A stretch of DNA of 64,000 nucleotides from CALJFL01 sp963669435 (GCA_963669435.1 OY770025.1:3410001-3474000); one strand, 5' to 3'; positions 1-9,272 are shown, counted from the first letter of the stretch. The notes: a model not told the origin generated them from the sequence alone. Translations and numbers: made by a program.

Positions 1-296
1 GCTCCGGAGGGACTGTCTTTTTTGGTTGCCAGGTACAGCAATGGGCCAATTGACCCGGTGAATATCGTCAGGACCACCCAGGGCCAGGGATTGCGCCCGG
101 CCTTCTTTGCCTCAGGAACCAGCCAGGTGAGCACCAGTATCAGCGCGATCACCAGGTCGATGATGACCTGCCAACCCGCCGGGCTGTAACGGTGGTAGTC
201 GATGATGCCGATATAGCCCACCTGGGACAGGGCGTAGACTGTCAATATAGAAAACGGAATCAGTAAAATGATGGCCAGTATGCGTCTATTGCTCAT
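1..296 (-). CDS. small integral membrane protein, 3' end outside window
   Basis: Reading leftwards from an ATG at 294-296, the frame stays open to the window edge, giving at least 98 residues. The visible protein has a hydrophobic N-terminus (about residues 6-24), a second hydrophobic segment near residues 45-60, and a third near 75-90 with a WPW motif and a GPLLYL motif, so three membrane segments are likely. It resembles the short multi-span proteins annotated as DUF2834-like, but the family call is tentative. It is divergent from the XRE regulator at 424 and shares its control region, which holds a perfect inverted repeat (352-374). It may therefore be a target of that regulator. Confidence 0.6.
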   Translation of the reverse strand, partial: MSNRRILAIILLIPFSILTVYALSQVGYIGIIDYHRYSPAGWQVIIDLVIALILVLTWLVPEAKKAGRNPWPWVVLTIFTGSIGPLLYLATKKDSPSG

Positions 297-351
297 TGGG
301 GGTCTCCCTCTGTTCGGTTTTGGACTATCCTCCAGCAACGGCTGAATAGAA

Positions 352-374
352 GCAATTACCTCACAGGTAATTGC
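352..374. promoter_or_regulatory. perfect 9-bp inverted repeat, candidate operator
   Basis: GCAATTACC (352-360) and GGTAATTGC (366-374) are exact reverse complements separated by TCACA. The element sits midway between two divergent genes, the membrane protein (start 296) and an XRE regulator (start 424). That is the expected place for an autoregulatory operator bound by a dimeric HTH protein. Binding by the neighbouring regulator is inferred. Confidence 0.6.
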
Positions 375-423
375 CCACATGCACTGATGCGCGCCACACT
401 GAGCTGAAACCGGGGGAGCGATT

Positions 424-1263
424 ATGTCCAGCGCGGTACTGTCCACCAATCAAAATTTTATGAGCGTGTGTCGCCAGTGGCGGCAGTTTAGAAAGTTGTC
501 TCAGCTCGATCTGGCGATGGCCGCTAACGTATCCCAGCGGCATGTCAGTTGGCTGGAGACTGGCCGCAGCCAACCCAGCCGCGAGATGGTGGTACGCCTC
601 GCCGAGGCGATGGAAGTACCCCTGCGGGACCGCAACGTAATGCTGCGCTCGGCGGGCTTTTCTGCCGCTTACCGCGAATCACAGTTGCATGATCCGGATA
701 TGGCACCGGTGCTGGATGCGTTAAATCGTGTGCTCAGCCACCATGACCCGCTGCCCGCAGTCGTGGTGGATCGCTTCTGGAACGTGATACGCAGAAATGA
801 AGCGGCAGCCATGCTGCTGACGCTGGCTGGAGATCCCGCGAGCATGATTACGGGTGGCGAGGAGGCGGGTGAGGAAGGCGGTGTCCTGAACCTGGCGTTA
901 CTCACCATCCACCCTCAGGGTCTAAGGCCTTACATTGCCAACTGGGAGCAACTGGCCCCGTCCTTTGTACGGCGCTTAAAGGGTGAACTACTCGCCACCA
1001 CCGATGCGGCAGTGCGCGCCAGGCTTGAATACTGTATTGAGCTGGCAGGGCCGATTGAAGAGGGCATACAGCCAGCGGCTAACCTACTGCCGGTGTTACC
1101 ATTGGAGTTGAACATCAACGGGCTTGAGTTGAGCCTGTTCACGGTCATGTCCACCTTCGGTACCCCCCAGGACATCACCACGGATGAATTGCGTGTGGAA
1201 ACTTTCTACCCGACCAACGCCAGTACCGAGCAGTTCTTCAGGGACAGTGCGGCGGCAAGGTAA
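424..1263 (+). CDS. XRE-family regulator with MmyB-like ligand-binding domain
   Basis: This 279-residue protein has an N-terminal Cro/C1-type helix-turn-helix (about residues 12-70; the segment SQRHVSWLETGRSQPS is the recognition-helix region). A C-terminal domain (about 100-270) follows, with the pattern seen in MmyB-like regulators: PAVVVDRFWNVIRRN, then a helical region ending in a TFGTPQDIT...VETFYP motif. In that family the C-terminal domain binds a small hydrophobic ligand such as a fatty acid. The ATG at 424 has a GGGGGAG ribosome site a few bases upstream. It is divergent from a membrane protein gene with a palindrome between them. Target and ligand are unknown. Confidence 0.85.
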   Translation: MSSAVLSTNQNFMSVCRQWRQFRKLSQLDLAMAANVSQRHVSWLETGRSQPSREMVVRLAEAMEVPLRDRNVMLRSAGFSAAYRESQLHDPDMAPVLDALNRVLSHHDPLPAVVVDRFWNVIRRNEAAAMLLTLAGDPASMITGGEEAGEEGGVLNLALLTIHPQGLRPYIANWEQLAPSFVRRLKGELLATTDAAVRARLEYCIELAGPIEEGIQPAANLLPVLPLELNINGLELSLFTVMSTFGTPQDITTDELRVETFYPTNASTEQFFRDSAAAR

Positions 1264-1314
1264 ACCCGGTTTCAGCTTGCGCGAAGCGTTCCTGCACCTG
1301 GCTCGAGACCACAG

Positions 1315-1575
1315 TCACTTTTTCAGGCGTCCAAGGCATGTGCGGTAGTGCTGAGCGACCTCTGCGTGTTCGGTGTTGCCAGGATTCTTGCGCGCATCAG
1401 ACAACCACGCCTGGAACTCAATGTAGGATACGTCGTCACGGCCAGTCGTGCCGCTGGCCTCGGCTCGACAGTGCATTTCGGCGCTCGATTCCGGTGACTT
1501 GCTGAACGCGATGTAAATGACGCCAGCCGCGAATGACAGGACCAACACGGCGGCGGCGAGAAACAGCCCCTTCAA
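1315..1575 (-). CDS. small single-span membrane-anchored protein, function unknown
   Basis: The product has 86 residues with a strong N-terminal hydrophobic helix (about 3-23) followed by a soluble region of about 60 residues. Two cysteines (in EMHCRAEA and YRTCLGRL) could form a disulfide if the tail is periplasmic. I do not recognise a family. It lies in its own slot, antisense to the upstream XRE gene and about 55 bases from the DUF4124 gene, which is on the same strand. The hydrophobic start and the charged C-terminus argue that it is real. Confidence 0.55.
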   Translation of the reverse strand: MKGLFLAAAVLVLSFAAGVIYIAFSKSPESSAEMHCRAEASGTTGRDDVSYIEFQAWLSDARKNPGNTEHAEVAQHYRTCLGRLKK

Positions 1576-1629
1576 TATTCTTCCCCAATCTGTTTTGTGA
1601 CGCTATTTTACCTGTCGTGCGCCTGCGTG

Positions 1630-2157
1630 CTAGCGCCGGCCCGAGGTAATGGGTCGCATCAGCTGCGAATTATTTGACGCTGAACCGCCGCTTCGCGCTC
1701 GTAGGGGTGGGCGGGCGATGGGATGCTCCGGTTTGGGTCGCAGCCCCGGTGGACGATACGGTGGGCGGTGTGGGTAATGGGGACGATTGTTGTAGCCGGT
1801 ATAGATCGGGTAGTAATAGTCCACGTAATCCGTGGTGTCGACCATGGCCTGCTGACTCGCCTGTGTGCGGGCGTTCAACTCGCGCATCTCGGCCCGGTGT
1901 TTTTCTCGCTCGCGACGGTCGGCGGCCATCCTGTCGGTGGTTTCGCGCATGGCCTCCAGGTTTGCCAGTGAGTCCTCTGTTGAACTGGGCTGCGGTGTGA
2001 TGATTTCCAGGGTTTCCGCCGTTACTCCCTGCTCAGGAGGGGTGTCGGAAAAACTGACGGCGCCGGTTTCATCTATGGATTTATACACCGTATCTGCCTG
2101 CGCCGAGAGGGCGCCCAAGGTGCATAGAAGGAGTAGCGGTGGAAGTAATTTCTGCAT
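1630..2157 (-). CDS. DUF4124 domain-containing secreted protein
   Basis: A signal peptide of about 20 residues (MQKLLPPLLLLCTLGALSAQA) is followed by the typical DUF4124 opening, DTVYKSIDETGAVSFSDTPPEQG. A charged, probably helical region (about 60-110) and a Pro/Arg/Tyr-rich C-terminal tail come next. I chose the ATG at 2157 (175 residues) because the signal peptide begins there; the frame is open further upstream but that stretch is low complexity. DUF4124 proteins are small periplasmic proteins of gammaproteobacteria with no assigned reaction. The gene lies downstream of ribB on the same strand, with a 9-bp triplet repeat between them. Confidence 0.8.
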   Translation of the reverse strand: MQKLLPPLLLLCTLGALSAQADTVYKSIDETGAVSFSDTPPEQGVTAETLEIITPQPSSTEDSLANLEAMRETTDRMAADRREREKHRAEMRELNARTQASQQAMVDTTDYVDYYYPIYTGYNNRPHYPHRPPYRPPGLRPKPEHPIARPPLRARSGGSASNNSQLMRPITSGRR

Positions 2158-2251
2158 CGCGATCACCGGATAACAGACCTGTTTTATCGGGCGGGTACTC
2201 GTAAGCATAGCACCCTGACTTGATTCGACCACGGTGATGGCAAATGGTTGC

Positions 2252-2278
2252 AATCCCGGCAATCCCGGCAATCCCGGC
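2252..2278. repeat. three perfect tandem copies of AATCCCGGC
   Basis: AATCCCGGC occurs at 2252-2260, 2261-2269 and 2270-2278 without mismatches. It lies between the ribB stop codon and the DUF4124 gene on the same strand. Copy number of such 9-bp units may vary by slippage; an effect on expression is speculation. Confidence 0.8.
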
Positions 2279-2280
2279 TG

Positions 2281-3390
2281 TCAGGGCTGCACGAACTCGG
2301 TCACTTCAAGCTGAAAGCCGGACAGGGCGTTAAAGTGCAGAGGCGCCGACATCAGGTTCATCTTCCCTACATTCAGCCTGCGCAGGATCTGCGAGCCGGT
2401 GCCGATCCAGCGGTAGTTCTGCACGGTATTGGCCGGTCCGGCGGCGTTCGGTGGTTCCGGGAATTGCTGCACCTCGGCCAGCACTTCCTCGGCGGATTGA
2501 TCGCGCCCGATGAGTACCACCACACCACTGCCCGCTTCCGCGATATGCGCCATCGCCGATCGATAGGACCATCCTGAATGGGGCTGATCGATCCGGGTGG
2601 ACAAAATATCTCGCAGTGTATTGACCGTTTGTACACGCACCAGGGTAGGGGTGTCTTCGGAGATCTCCCCACGGCTCAGCGCGTAATGCACGGTGTCGTC
2701 AATGAGATCGAGGAAGGTATGCAATTGGAATTCGCCCCAATCCGTGCTGATAGACTTGCTGTCGCGCAATTCGACCGATTGCTCGTGTAGGCAGCGGTAT
2801 TCGATCAGGTCGGCAATGGTCCCCATTTTCAGGTCGTGCTTGTCAGCAAATTCCTCAAGCTGTGGGCGGCGTGCCATGGTGCCGTCCTCGTTCATGATTT
2901 CCACGATCAAGGCGGCGGGCTCGTAACCAGCCATGCGCGCAAGATCAACACCGGCCTCGGTGTGGCCTGCGCGCCGCAGTACCCCGCCCGGTTTAGCCAC
3001 CAGCGGGAAAATATGGCCAGGTTGACTGATATCTGTGCCGCGGGCGCCCGCTTTCACCGCCTCTTGCACGGTATGCGCCCGCTGTACGGAACTGATGCCA
3101 GGGCCCTTGCGCTCGGAGGCGTCAATGGAAACGGTAAAGTTGGTCTCGTGCTGGGAGCGATTGTCGCGCACCATCAGTGGCAATTGCAGCTGTCGCGCCC
3201 GCTCTTCGGTGATGGGCATACAGATCAGGCCGCAGGCCTGGGAAGCGAAGAAGGTAATGACTTCCGGGGTAACGGCTTCGGCGGCGATAATCAGGTCGCC
3301 TTCGTTTTCCCGGTCCTCGTCATCCATCAGGATGACCATCTTGCCCGCGCGGATGTCATCGAGGATATCCGGGATTTTGCTCAGTGCCAT
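2281..3390 (-). CDS. ribB: 3,4-dihydroxy-2-butanone-4-phosphate synthase with degenerate GTP cyclohydrolase II domain
   Basis: The N-terminal half (about residues 1-205) is a complete DHBP synthase. The acidic loop DDEDRENEGDL, the ACGLICMP segment and the GHTEAGVDLARMAG motif are all present, so it should convert ribulose 5-phosphate to the four-carbon riboflavin precursor. The C-terminal half has the length and position of a GTP cyclohydrolase II domain but lacks the zinc-binding cysteine cluster (the HSEC...RCDCG region of RibA). RibA activity is therefore not expected. This RibB-plus-degenerate-RibA form (369 residues) is known in many gammaproteobacteria. The gene runs in the same direction as the thiolase upstream (36-bp gap). 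Confidence 0.9.
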   Translation of the reverse strand: MALSKIPDILDDIRAGKMVILMDDEDRENEGDLIIAAEAVTPEVITFFASQACGLICMPITEERARQLQLPLMVRDNRSQHETNFTVSIDASERKGPGISSVQRAHTVQEAVKAGARGTDISQPGHIFPLVAKPGGVLRRAGHTEAGVDLARMAGYEPAALIVEIMNEDGTMARRPQLEEFADKHDLKMGTIADLIEYRCLHEQSVELRDSKSISTDWGEFQLHTFLDLIDDTVHYALSRGEISEDTPTLVRVQTVNTLRDILSTRIDQPHSGWSYRSAMAHIAEAGSGVVVLIGRDQSAEEVLAEVQQFPEPPNAAGPANTVQNYRWIGTGSQILRRLNVGKMNLMSAPLHFNALSGFQLEVTEFVQP

Positions 3391-3425
3391 AGCTATGCCC
3401 TGGGTGTACTGTTTGTGTTTAGAAC

Positions 3426-4607
3426 TTAAAGCAGCTCAATACCGACTGCCGTGGCCTCGCCGCCACCGATACACAGTGCGGCGACGCCGCGCTGCTTGCC
3501 CAGTTTTTGCAGCGCGTACATGAGTGTCACAATGATTCGGGAACCTGTGGAGCCGATGGGGTGCCCCTGGGCACAGGCGCCGCCGTGGACATTGACCTTG
3601 GCGTGATCCAGTCCCAGGTCCTGCATGGCGAGCATGGTCACCATTGCAAATGCCTCGTTAATCTCGAACAGGTCCACATCGTCAGCACTCCAGCCGGTTT
3701 TGTCGAACAGCTTCTGGATGGCGCCGATAGGGGCGATAGTGAACTCTTCGGGTGCTTGGCTGTGACGGGCGTGTGCCACGATGCGCGCCATCGGTGACAG
3801 GCCGCGTTGCTCTGCCTCGGCGCCGCTCATCAGCACCAGGGCGCTGGCCCCGTCTGAAATCGAGCTGGCGTTCGCTGCAGTAATGGTTCCGTCCTTGGCG
3901 AAGGCGGGCCGCAGATTGGGAATCTTCTCCACCGCGGCCTTGTGCGGTTGCTCATCGTCACTGACCACGGTTTCGCCCTTGCGACTAACGACGGTGATTG
4001 GAGTGATTTCCGCCTCCAGCGCACCCTCGTCAATGGCTCGCTTGGCACGGGTCAGGGACTCTATCGCAAACGCGTCCATTTGCTCGCGGGTAATACCGCG
4101 TTCGTCGGCGGTGGATTGCGCAAATGTACCCATTGCGCCACCGGTATAGGCATCCTCCAGGCCGTCCAGGAACATGTGGTCGTAGACTTTTCCGTGGCCG
4201 GTTCTCATTCCCCCCCGGGCGCCAACGATCATGTGGGGGGCATTACTCATGCTCTCCAGGCCACCGGCGACCACAACCTTGTTAGTTCCCGCGACGATGC
4301 TGTCAAAACCGAAAATTGTTGCCTGCATACCGCTGCCACAGGCCTTGTTGACCGTCACCGCCCCGGTAGCTTTGGGGATACCCGCGCCAATCGCCGCCTG
4401 GCGGGCCGGGCACTGTTTCAGGCCGGCGGGAAGCACACAGCCCATAAACACCTCGTCGACGTCGGCGCCATTAATTCCACTGCGTTCCACGGCAGCCTCC
4501 ACGGCCCGGGCTGCCAATTCAGTTGCGGGAACCGAAGAAAGACTGCCCTGGAGTCCACCCATCGGGGTACGGGCGCCGCTGACGATTACTACAGATTCAT
4601 TGCTCAT
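3426..4607 (-). CDS. thiolase family acetyl-CoA C-acyltransferase
   Basis: A full-length thiolase of 393 residues. The nucleophilic cysteine lies in VNKACGSGMQ (Cys90). The NEAFA motif, the GGACAQGHPIGSTGSR histidine motif and the C-terminal CIGGGEATA with the second catalytic cysteine are all present. It should catalyse reversible condensation or cleavage of 3-ketoacyl-CoA with CoA. The length and GGACAQGHPIG motif resemble biosynthetic acetoacetyl-CoA thiolases, but chain-length preference cannot be read from sequence. No partner dehydrogenase or hydratase is adjacent. Confidence 0.93.
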   Translation of the reverse strand: MSNESVVIVSGARTPMGGLQGSLSSVPATELAARAVEAAVERSGINGADVDEVFMGCVLPAGLKQCPARQAAIGAGIPKATGAVTVNKACGSGMQATIFGFDSIVAGTNKVVVAGGLESMSNAPHMIVGARGGMRTGHGKVYDHMFLDGLEDAYTGGAMGTFAQSTADERGITREQMDAFAIESLTRAKRAIDEGALEAEITPITVVSRKGETVVSDDEQPHKAAVEKIPNLRPAFAKDGTITAANASSISDGASALVLMSGAEAEQRGLSPMARIVAHARHSQAPEEFTIAPIGAIQKLFDKTGWSADDVDLFEINEAFAMVTMLAMQDLGLDHAKVNVHGGACAQGHPIGSTGSRIIVTLMYALQKLGKQRGVAALCIGGGEATAVGIELL

Positions 4608-4718
4608 AGCTTATTCCGGTGGGTCGTTTAGCGTGTTGGCGGTGCCGCGCCGCTCGTCTGAAGAAGGGATGGCCGCCTGCAAAAAGGCCGCTAATTTAGC
4701 CATAGACCACCACTTTAC

Positions 4719-5720
4719 TCAAGTCGCTCCAGCCGCCTGCGGAGCGAACAATTTGCCGCGCACGGCCTGCCGGTACTGTAGCGGTGTCATGCCGGTGTGG
4801 CGCCTGAACAAGCGACCAAAGTAACTCACGTCCTGTAGTCCCACCTGCCAGGCAATTTCATTGACAGCGAGGTTGCTACTGCGCAGTAGCTCACGTGCCA
4901 GTGAGACGCGCAGTGATTGTAAATAGGCTTGCGGGGTAAAGCCGGTGGCCGCCTTGAAACGGCGGTTGAGTGAGCGTGTGCTGATATTGAGATGATCAGC
5001 CAGATCCTGCAGTGATACCGCCACACCCACCTGCTCCTGGAGCCAGGACTGCGCTTCGACGATCGTCTCGTCGTGGTGTGCGGTTTGGGGTTCCGTCTGG
5101 TAGGCGGCGTCACCGAAAGGTTGTCTGATCTCCGGCGAGAACTGGTTTTCGACCGCCCGACTGATACGGCTACCAAACCATTCCTCTACCAGGTGCACCA
5201 TCACATCAGCGATGGAGTTGACGCTGCCCACGCAGTAAATGTTGTCGCTCTGGGTGATCAGGTGACGGGCCTTGAGTTGCACCTTGGGATAACGACGGGC
5301 GAATTGCTCGAAGTAGTGCCAGTGGGTGGTCGCCGGCTTGTCATCCAGTAGGCCACACTCAGCCAGCAGGTAACTCGCCGTGCCGACACTGCAGATACGC
5401 GCGCCACTGGCCGCGTGTCGATTGATCACGTCGAGTACGGCGGGCTGCTGCCTGAGTGTGCGCAAGGGGCTGCGCCAGATGGCGGGTAACAGCAGCAGAT
5501 CCAGTTCAGGCAGGGCGTCGATGGTGGTATCCGGCTTGAGGTTGATGCCACTGCCCAACCGCTGCAGGCTTCTTGTTTCTGCGGCCAATAACAATTTCAC
5601 CCGCCCTTCACCACGATGACCCAGGCTCGCCATTTGGCTCGCCGCCCGCAGAATCTCCATAGGCAGGGTGATGCTGGTGGCAAGTGCGTCGGGGTAGAGC
5701 AGGGCGGCAATTGTGTACAT
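4719..5720 (-). CDS. GlxA-type AraC regulator with DJ-1/PfpI domain
   Basis: The N-terminal 190 residues form a DJ-1/PfpI (class I glutamine amidotransferase-like) fold, starting with MYTIAALLYPDALATSITLPMEILR. A C-terminal AraC/XylS double helix-turn-helix follows (about 225-325), including SLQDLADHLNISTRSLNRRF and VGLQDVSYFGRLFRRHTGMTPLQYR. Such regulators sense amines or quaternary ammonium compounds in known cases; the ligand here is unknown. It is divergent from the fabY gene at 5862 across about 140 bases, so it may also control that gene. Confidence 0.88.
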   Translation of the reverse strand: MYTIAALLYPDALATSITLPMEILRAASQMASLGHRGEGRVKLLLAAETRSLQRLGSGINLKPDTTIDALPELDLLLLPAIWRSPLRTLRQQPAVLDVINRHAASGARICSVGTASYLLAECGLLDDKPATTHWHYFEQFARRYPKVQLKARHLITQSDNIYCVGSVNSIADVMVHLVEEWFGSRISRAVENQFSPEIRQPFGDAAYQTEPQTAHHDETIVEAQSWLQEQVGVAVSLQDLADHLNISTRSLNRRFKAATGFTPQAYLQSLRVSLARELLRSSNLAVNEIAWQVGLQDVSYFGRLFRRHTGMTPLQYRQAVRGKLFAPQAAGAT

Positions 5721-5861
5721 GGTGCCTCTTTTAAATAGCGGTCAAACCGCGCGTGATAGCTTATGGCCGAAATAACCCAATTATAGGCTCAAATAGCATA
5801 TTGGATAAATCCCTCGCGGCCTAGACTGACCACTAATGGGCAATAACATGAGTGGCAGGGA

Positions 5862-7721
5862 ATGAGTAGGCAGCGACTACCGGTAATCGTGGGCTTTGGC
5901 GGCATTAATGGTGCTGGCAGGGGGTCGGGTCATCACGCTTTCCGCCGCATGGTCCACGAGGCACTCCCCGAGCACAAGCGCCAGCGTACGCTGGCGGCGC
6001 TGGCCCAGTTAATGGGCCTGGATTCGGCTGACGGTCGCGAGCAGCAAATTCTTGAGCACACACTGATTCGGCGCATAGAGAGCCAGCACTTTGACGTGGA
6101 TTACGTGGCCTGGAACCGCAAACTGCCCACCCAAAGCAACGGCCACCCGGTGAATTTCGATGTTAAGCGCCAGAGCCTGCCCGAAGTCATACCGCCGGAC
6201 TGGGTGGTGACACCGACCTCGGTCACCCATGTGAATGTGCAGATCGTCGGTCAGCAGGATTTCCTGCTCCCGACCCATCGGGAGTTCGAGGTAAAAGCGG
6301 CCGGGCAATTACCCAGTGGTTTTAACCCGGGTAGCCTCTACCAGTCGCGTAATCACCCCCGCGGCTTGCAAATGACGGTGTATGCCGCCTCAGATGCCTT
6401 GGGTAGCCTGGGAATCGACTGGGATGTCGTCACCCAGCACGTGGCAGCAGACGAAATTAGCGTCTATGCCGGTAGTGCCATGGGCCAGCTGGACGGTGCT
6501 GGTACCGGCGGTATGCTGAAAGCCCGTTATAACGGTCAGCGCATCACCTCCAAGTTTTGCCCGCTAGGGTTTGCCGAGATGCCAGCGGATTTCATCAATG
6601 CCTATGTGCTGGGCACCATGGGTGCTACAGGGGCCAGTCTGGGTGCCTGCGCGTCATACCTGTACAACCTTCGCCACGGCATTGACGATATACGCAGTGG
6701 GCGCGCACGCGTCGCGGTGATCGGCTCCTCCGAGGCGCCGATCAGTCCGGATGTTATGGAGGGCTATGTCGCCATGGGTGCTCTGGCCACTGACAAGGGC
6801 CTGCGCCAGTTAGATGGCCTGGACGAGCGGCAGCAACCTGACCACCGCCGTTCCTGCCGTCCCTTCGCCGAGAATTGCGGCTTTACTATTGCCGAGTCTG
6901 CGCAGGTCACGGTGCTGTTTGACGACGCCCTGGCCATGGAACTGGGGGCTACGATTTACGGTGCGGCCACCGACGTATTCGTTAATGCCGATGGCCATAA
7001 AAAGTCGATTTCCGGTCCGGGGGTTGGCAATTACATCACTGTATCCAAGGCGCTGGCAGCAGCCCGCGCGATTGTCGGTGACGATAAGCTGCGCTCTGGC
7101 GGTATGGTGCAGGCGCACGGCACCGGTACGCCCCAGAACCGGGTCACCGAATCCGAAATACTCAGCCAGAGCGCACGCGCCTTTGGGATCGAAAACTGGC
7201 CGGTGGCGGCGATTAAGTGTTTCCTTGGACATTCGCTGGGTTCGGCCTCGGGTGACCAGGTGAATGCCACGCTGGGTGTCTGGGCGGACGGCGTCATTCC
7301 CGGCATCAGCACTATCGAGGCAGTCGCCGAGGATGTGCACCAGGGCAATCTGCAGCTGCGCAATACCCATACCGAGATCGACCCTGAAGCCCAGGCCTAT
7401 GCGGTCATTAACTCCAAGGGTTTTGGCGGCAACAATGCCTCGGCAACCATGCTCAGCCCCGTGGTGACCCGGCGTATGCTTCAGGCCCGTTATTCGAATA
7501 GTGAGTGGCAGGCCTGGGAAAAGGCCAACGAGGCGGTCTGCGAGCAGCAGCAGGCTTACGATGACGCGATGATCGCGGGTGAGCAAAAGCCGGTCTACAA
7601 ATTTGACCATGGCGTGCTCGATGGTGCCGACGTGGTGCTGGGTAGTGAGGAAATGTCAGTGGGAGGTCAAAAGATTTCACTGGCCATGCAATCCATCTAC
7701 GACGATATGCAACTGGACTGA
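5862..7721 (+). CDS. fabY: beta-ketoacyl-ACP synthase, FabY type
   Basis: This 619-residue condensing enzyme is much longer than FabB/FabF (about 410). It matches the FabY group known from Pseudomonas aeruginosa, which starts fatty acid synthesis by condensing acetyl-CoA with malonyl-ACP. The catalytic triad is visible: Cys263 in GASLGACASY, His419 in QAHGTGTP and His457 in FLGHSLG. The first 170 residues are the FabY-specific N-terminal extension and the last 90 a charged tail. It is a single gene, divergent from a GlxA-type regulator. The start is the ATG at 5862, preceded by GGCAGGGA. Confidence 0.85.
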   Translation: MSRQRLPVIVGFGGINGAGRGSGHHAFRRMVHEALPEHKRQRTLAALAQLMGLDSADGREQQILEHTLIRRIESQHFDVDYVAWNRKLPTQSNGHPVNFDVKRQSLPEVIPPDWVVTPTSVTHVNVQIVGQQDFLLPTHREFEVKAAGQLPSGFNPGSLYQSRNHPRGLQMTVYAASDALGSLGIDWDVVTQHVAADEISVYAGSAMGQLDGAGTGGMLKARYNGQRITSKFCPLGFAEMPADFINAYVLGTMGATGASLGACASYLYNLRHGIDDIRSGRARVAVIGSSEAPISPDVMEGYVAMGALATDKGLRQLDGLDERQQPDHRRSCRPFAENCGFTIAESAQVTVLFDDALAMELGATIYGAATDVFVNADGHKKSISGPGVGNYITVSKALAAARAIVGDDKLRSGGMVQAHGTGTPQNRVTESEILSQSARAFGIENWPVAAIKCFLGHSLGSASGDQVNATLGVWADGVIPGISTIEAVAEDVHQGNLQLRNTHTEIDPEAQAYAVINSKGFGGNNASATMLSPVVTRRMLQARYSNSEWQAWEKANEAVCEQQQAYDDAMIAGEQKPVYKFDHGVLDGADVVLGSEEMSVGGQKISLAMQSIYDDMQLD

Positions 7722-7775
7722 GCAAGCCGCCCCGGTGCGTGTTATGGTCTGCGCTTTAACACCGCGGACCACACC

Positions 7776-8582
7776 TTGCCCCTCGATTCTCCTGTTTCAC
7801 TGGACATCCCCGGACTCCCGGAGGCGCTGCACATGCACGTGCATGGTAGTAACGACACGATTGTGTCCACCACCTTGCGCGAACAGCGTATCTGGGAGCC
7901 TTACGAAACCCGGTTGTTCCTGAAGATTCTTAAGCCCGGTGGCGTGGTCGTCGATGTCGGTGCCAACCTGGGATATTTTTCGGTGCTGGCCGCGGCACTG
8001 GTCGGTGAGTCGGGTAGAGTGATGGCTTTTGAGCCCGACCCTGCTAATTTTCGCCTGCTGCAAGAAAACATTGCTCTGAATGAATACGGTGACCGTGTGA
8101 CTACCTTGCAGGCGGGCTTGGCCGAGGAACCCGGTGCAGGTCATCTTTATCTGAGCGAGGATAACCTGGGTGATCACCGTATTTTCCGCGGTGAAGGAGC
8201 CCGGCAGACCTGCGATATCCAGTTGCTCAACGGTAGCGAGGTGCTGCGCGGTCAGTTGCCGCGCATCGATCTGCTCAAGGTCGATACCCAGGGGAGTGAA
8301 TACTCGGTGATTGCAGGCTTACTGCCGCTGCTCCTGGAGATGCCGGGCAAGCCCCAGGTACTTGTCGAACTTACCCCGTTTGCTTTGCGCCAGGCGGGGA
8401 GCAGCGGACGCGCATTAATCGCCCTGTTGGAGCGCCTCGAACAGCCGTTCTGGATAGTCGATCACATTGAGCATCAGCTGGTTGCCAGCAACGCGTCCGC
8501 CCTGGCGCGTTGGTGTGATAACGTCGATGCCTGCAGCCCGGATGAGGGTTTTATGAACATCCTTGTGGGCGAAGGGCTTTAG
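7776..8582 (+). CDS. FkbM family methyltransferase
   Basis: A protein of 268 residues with a Rossmann SAM-binding fold. Motif I is VVDVGANLGYFSVLAA (about residue 52) and the acidic loop is AFEPDPANFRLLQENI. The FkbM signature DLLKVDTQGSEYSVIAG follows near residue 165. Family members O-methylate natural products, glycans or sugars. The frame starts at TTG (7776). No ATG lies in frame upstream within the open frame, and the next internal ATG would remove about 18 residues, so the start is uncertain. It is 54 bases downstream of fabY and could be co-transcribed. Confidence 0.82.
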   Translation: MPLDSPVSLDIPGLPEALHMHVHGSNDTIVSTTLREQRIWEPYETRLFLKILKPGGVVVDVGANLGYFSVLAAALVGESGRVMAFEPDPANFRLLQENIALNEYGDRVTTLQAGLAEEPGAGHLYLSEDNLGDHRIFRGEGARQTCDIQLLNGSEVLRGQLPRIDLLKVDTQGSEYSVIAGLLPLLLEMPGKPQVLVELTPFALRQAGSSGRALIALLERLEQPFWIVDHIEHQLVASNASALARWCDNVDACSPDEGFMNILVGEGL

Positions 8583-8688
8583 AGCGTCGCCCAACCCAGC
8601 CAACCATTGGTCCTTTTGTGCAAGGCATGGCGACGGCCGTCAATTTGCTGTTATGATGCCGCGCGTTGCGTTGCCAGTTGTTTACACC

Positions 8689-9246
8689 ATGTCCGAGATT
8701 TTGCAGTTCCTCCACACCCGTAACTCCGCTCCCAAACTGACCGAACCTGCTCCAGACCAGGAGCAACTGGCCGCCATGATCAAAGCCGCATTACGTGCTC
8801 CTGACCATGCCTGGTTGCGGCCCTCCCGGTTTATTAGCATCGCCGGTGATCGTCGCAGGGACTTTGGTGAAGTGCTGGAACGTTGCCTGATGGCGCGCGA
8901 ACCGCTTGCGGACAAGGCAGCCTGCGACAAGGCCCTGAATGCACCGCTGCGGGCGCCGCTGTTACTGGTTTGTGTGGTGGAGATTACCGAGCACCCGAAA
9001 GTACCCCCGGTAGAACAGCGATTGTCGGCCGGATGTGCGGCACATGGATTGTTGCTGGCGGCGGAAGCGCAGGGTTATGCAGGCATATGGCGCACCGGCG
9101 ATGCGGCCTTTGACCGGCGTGTCATGGATGCGCTGGGGCTTTCGGAGAACGAAGAAATTATAGGATTTTTGTATATTGGTACGCGCGATGGCAAGGCCAA
9201 GTCGCTGCCTGAATTACCCGGCGACGACTTTGTATCACAGTGGTAG
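8689..9246 (+). CDS. YdjA-like nitroreductase family protein
   Basis: A 185-residue FMN enzyme of the compact nitroreductase type. It follows Escherichia coli YdjA closely: the N-terminal SAPKLTEPAPDQEQL, then ALRAPDHAWLRPSRF, then NAPLRAPLLLVCVV and GYAGIWRTGDAAF. Such enzymes reduce nitro groups or quinones with NAD(P)H; the natural substrate is not known. I place the start at ATG 8689 because similarity begins there; the frame itself extends upstream. It is followed by the dienoyl-CoA isomerase gene after 26 bases. Confidence 0.88.
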   Translation: MSEILQFLHTRNSAPKLTEPAPDQEQLAAMIKAALRAPDHAWLRPSRFISIAGDRRRDFGEVLERCLMAREPLADKAACDKALNAPLRAPLLLVCVVEITEHPKVPPVEQRLSAGCAAHGLLLAAEAQGYAGIWRTGDAAFDRRVMDALGLSENEEIIGFLYIGTRDGKAKSLPELPGDDFVSQW

Positions 9247-9272
9247 TTGCGCCGCATAAGCTGGAGAAAATA

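Noticed and set aside
3391..3425. FMN riboswitch before ribB
   Set aside because: Only 35 bases separate ribB from the thiolase gene upstream and no RFN-type sequence is present.
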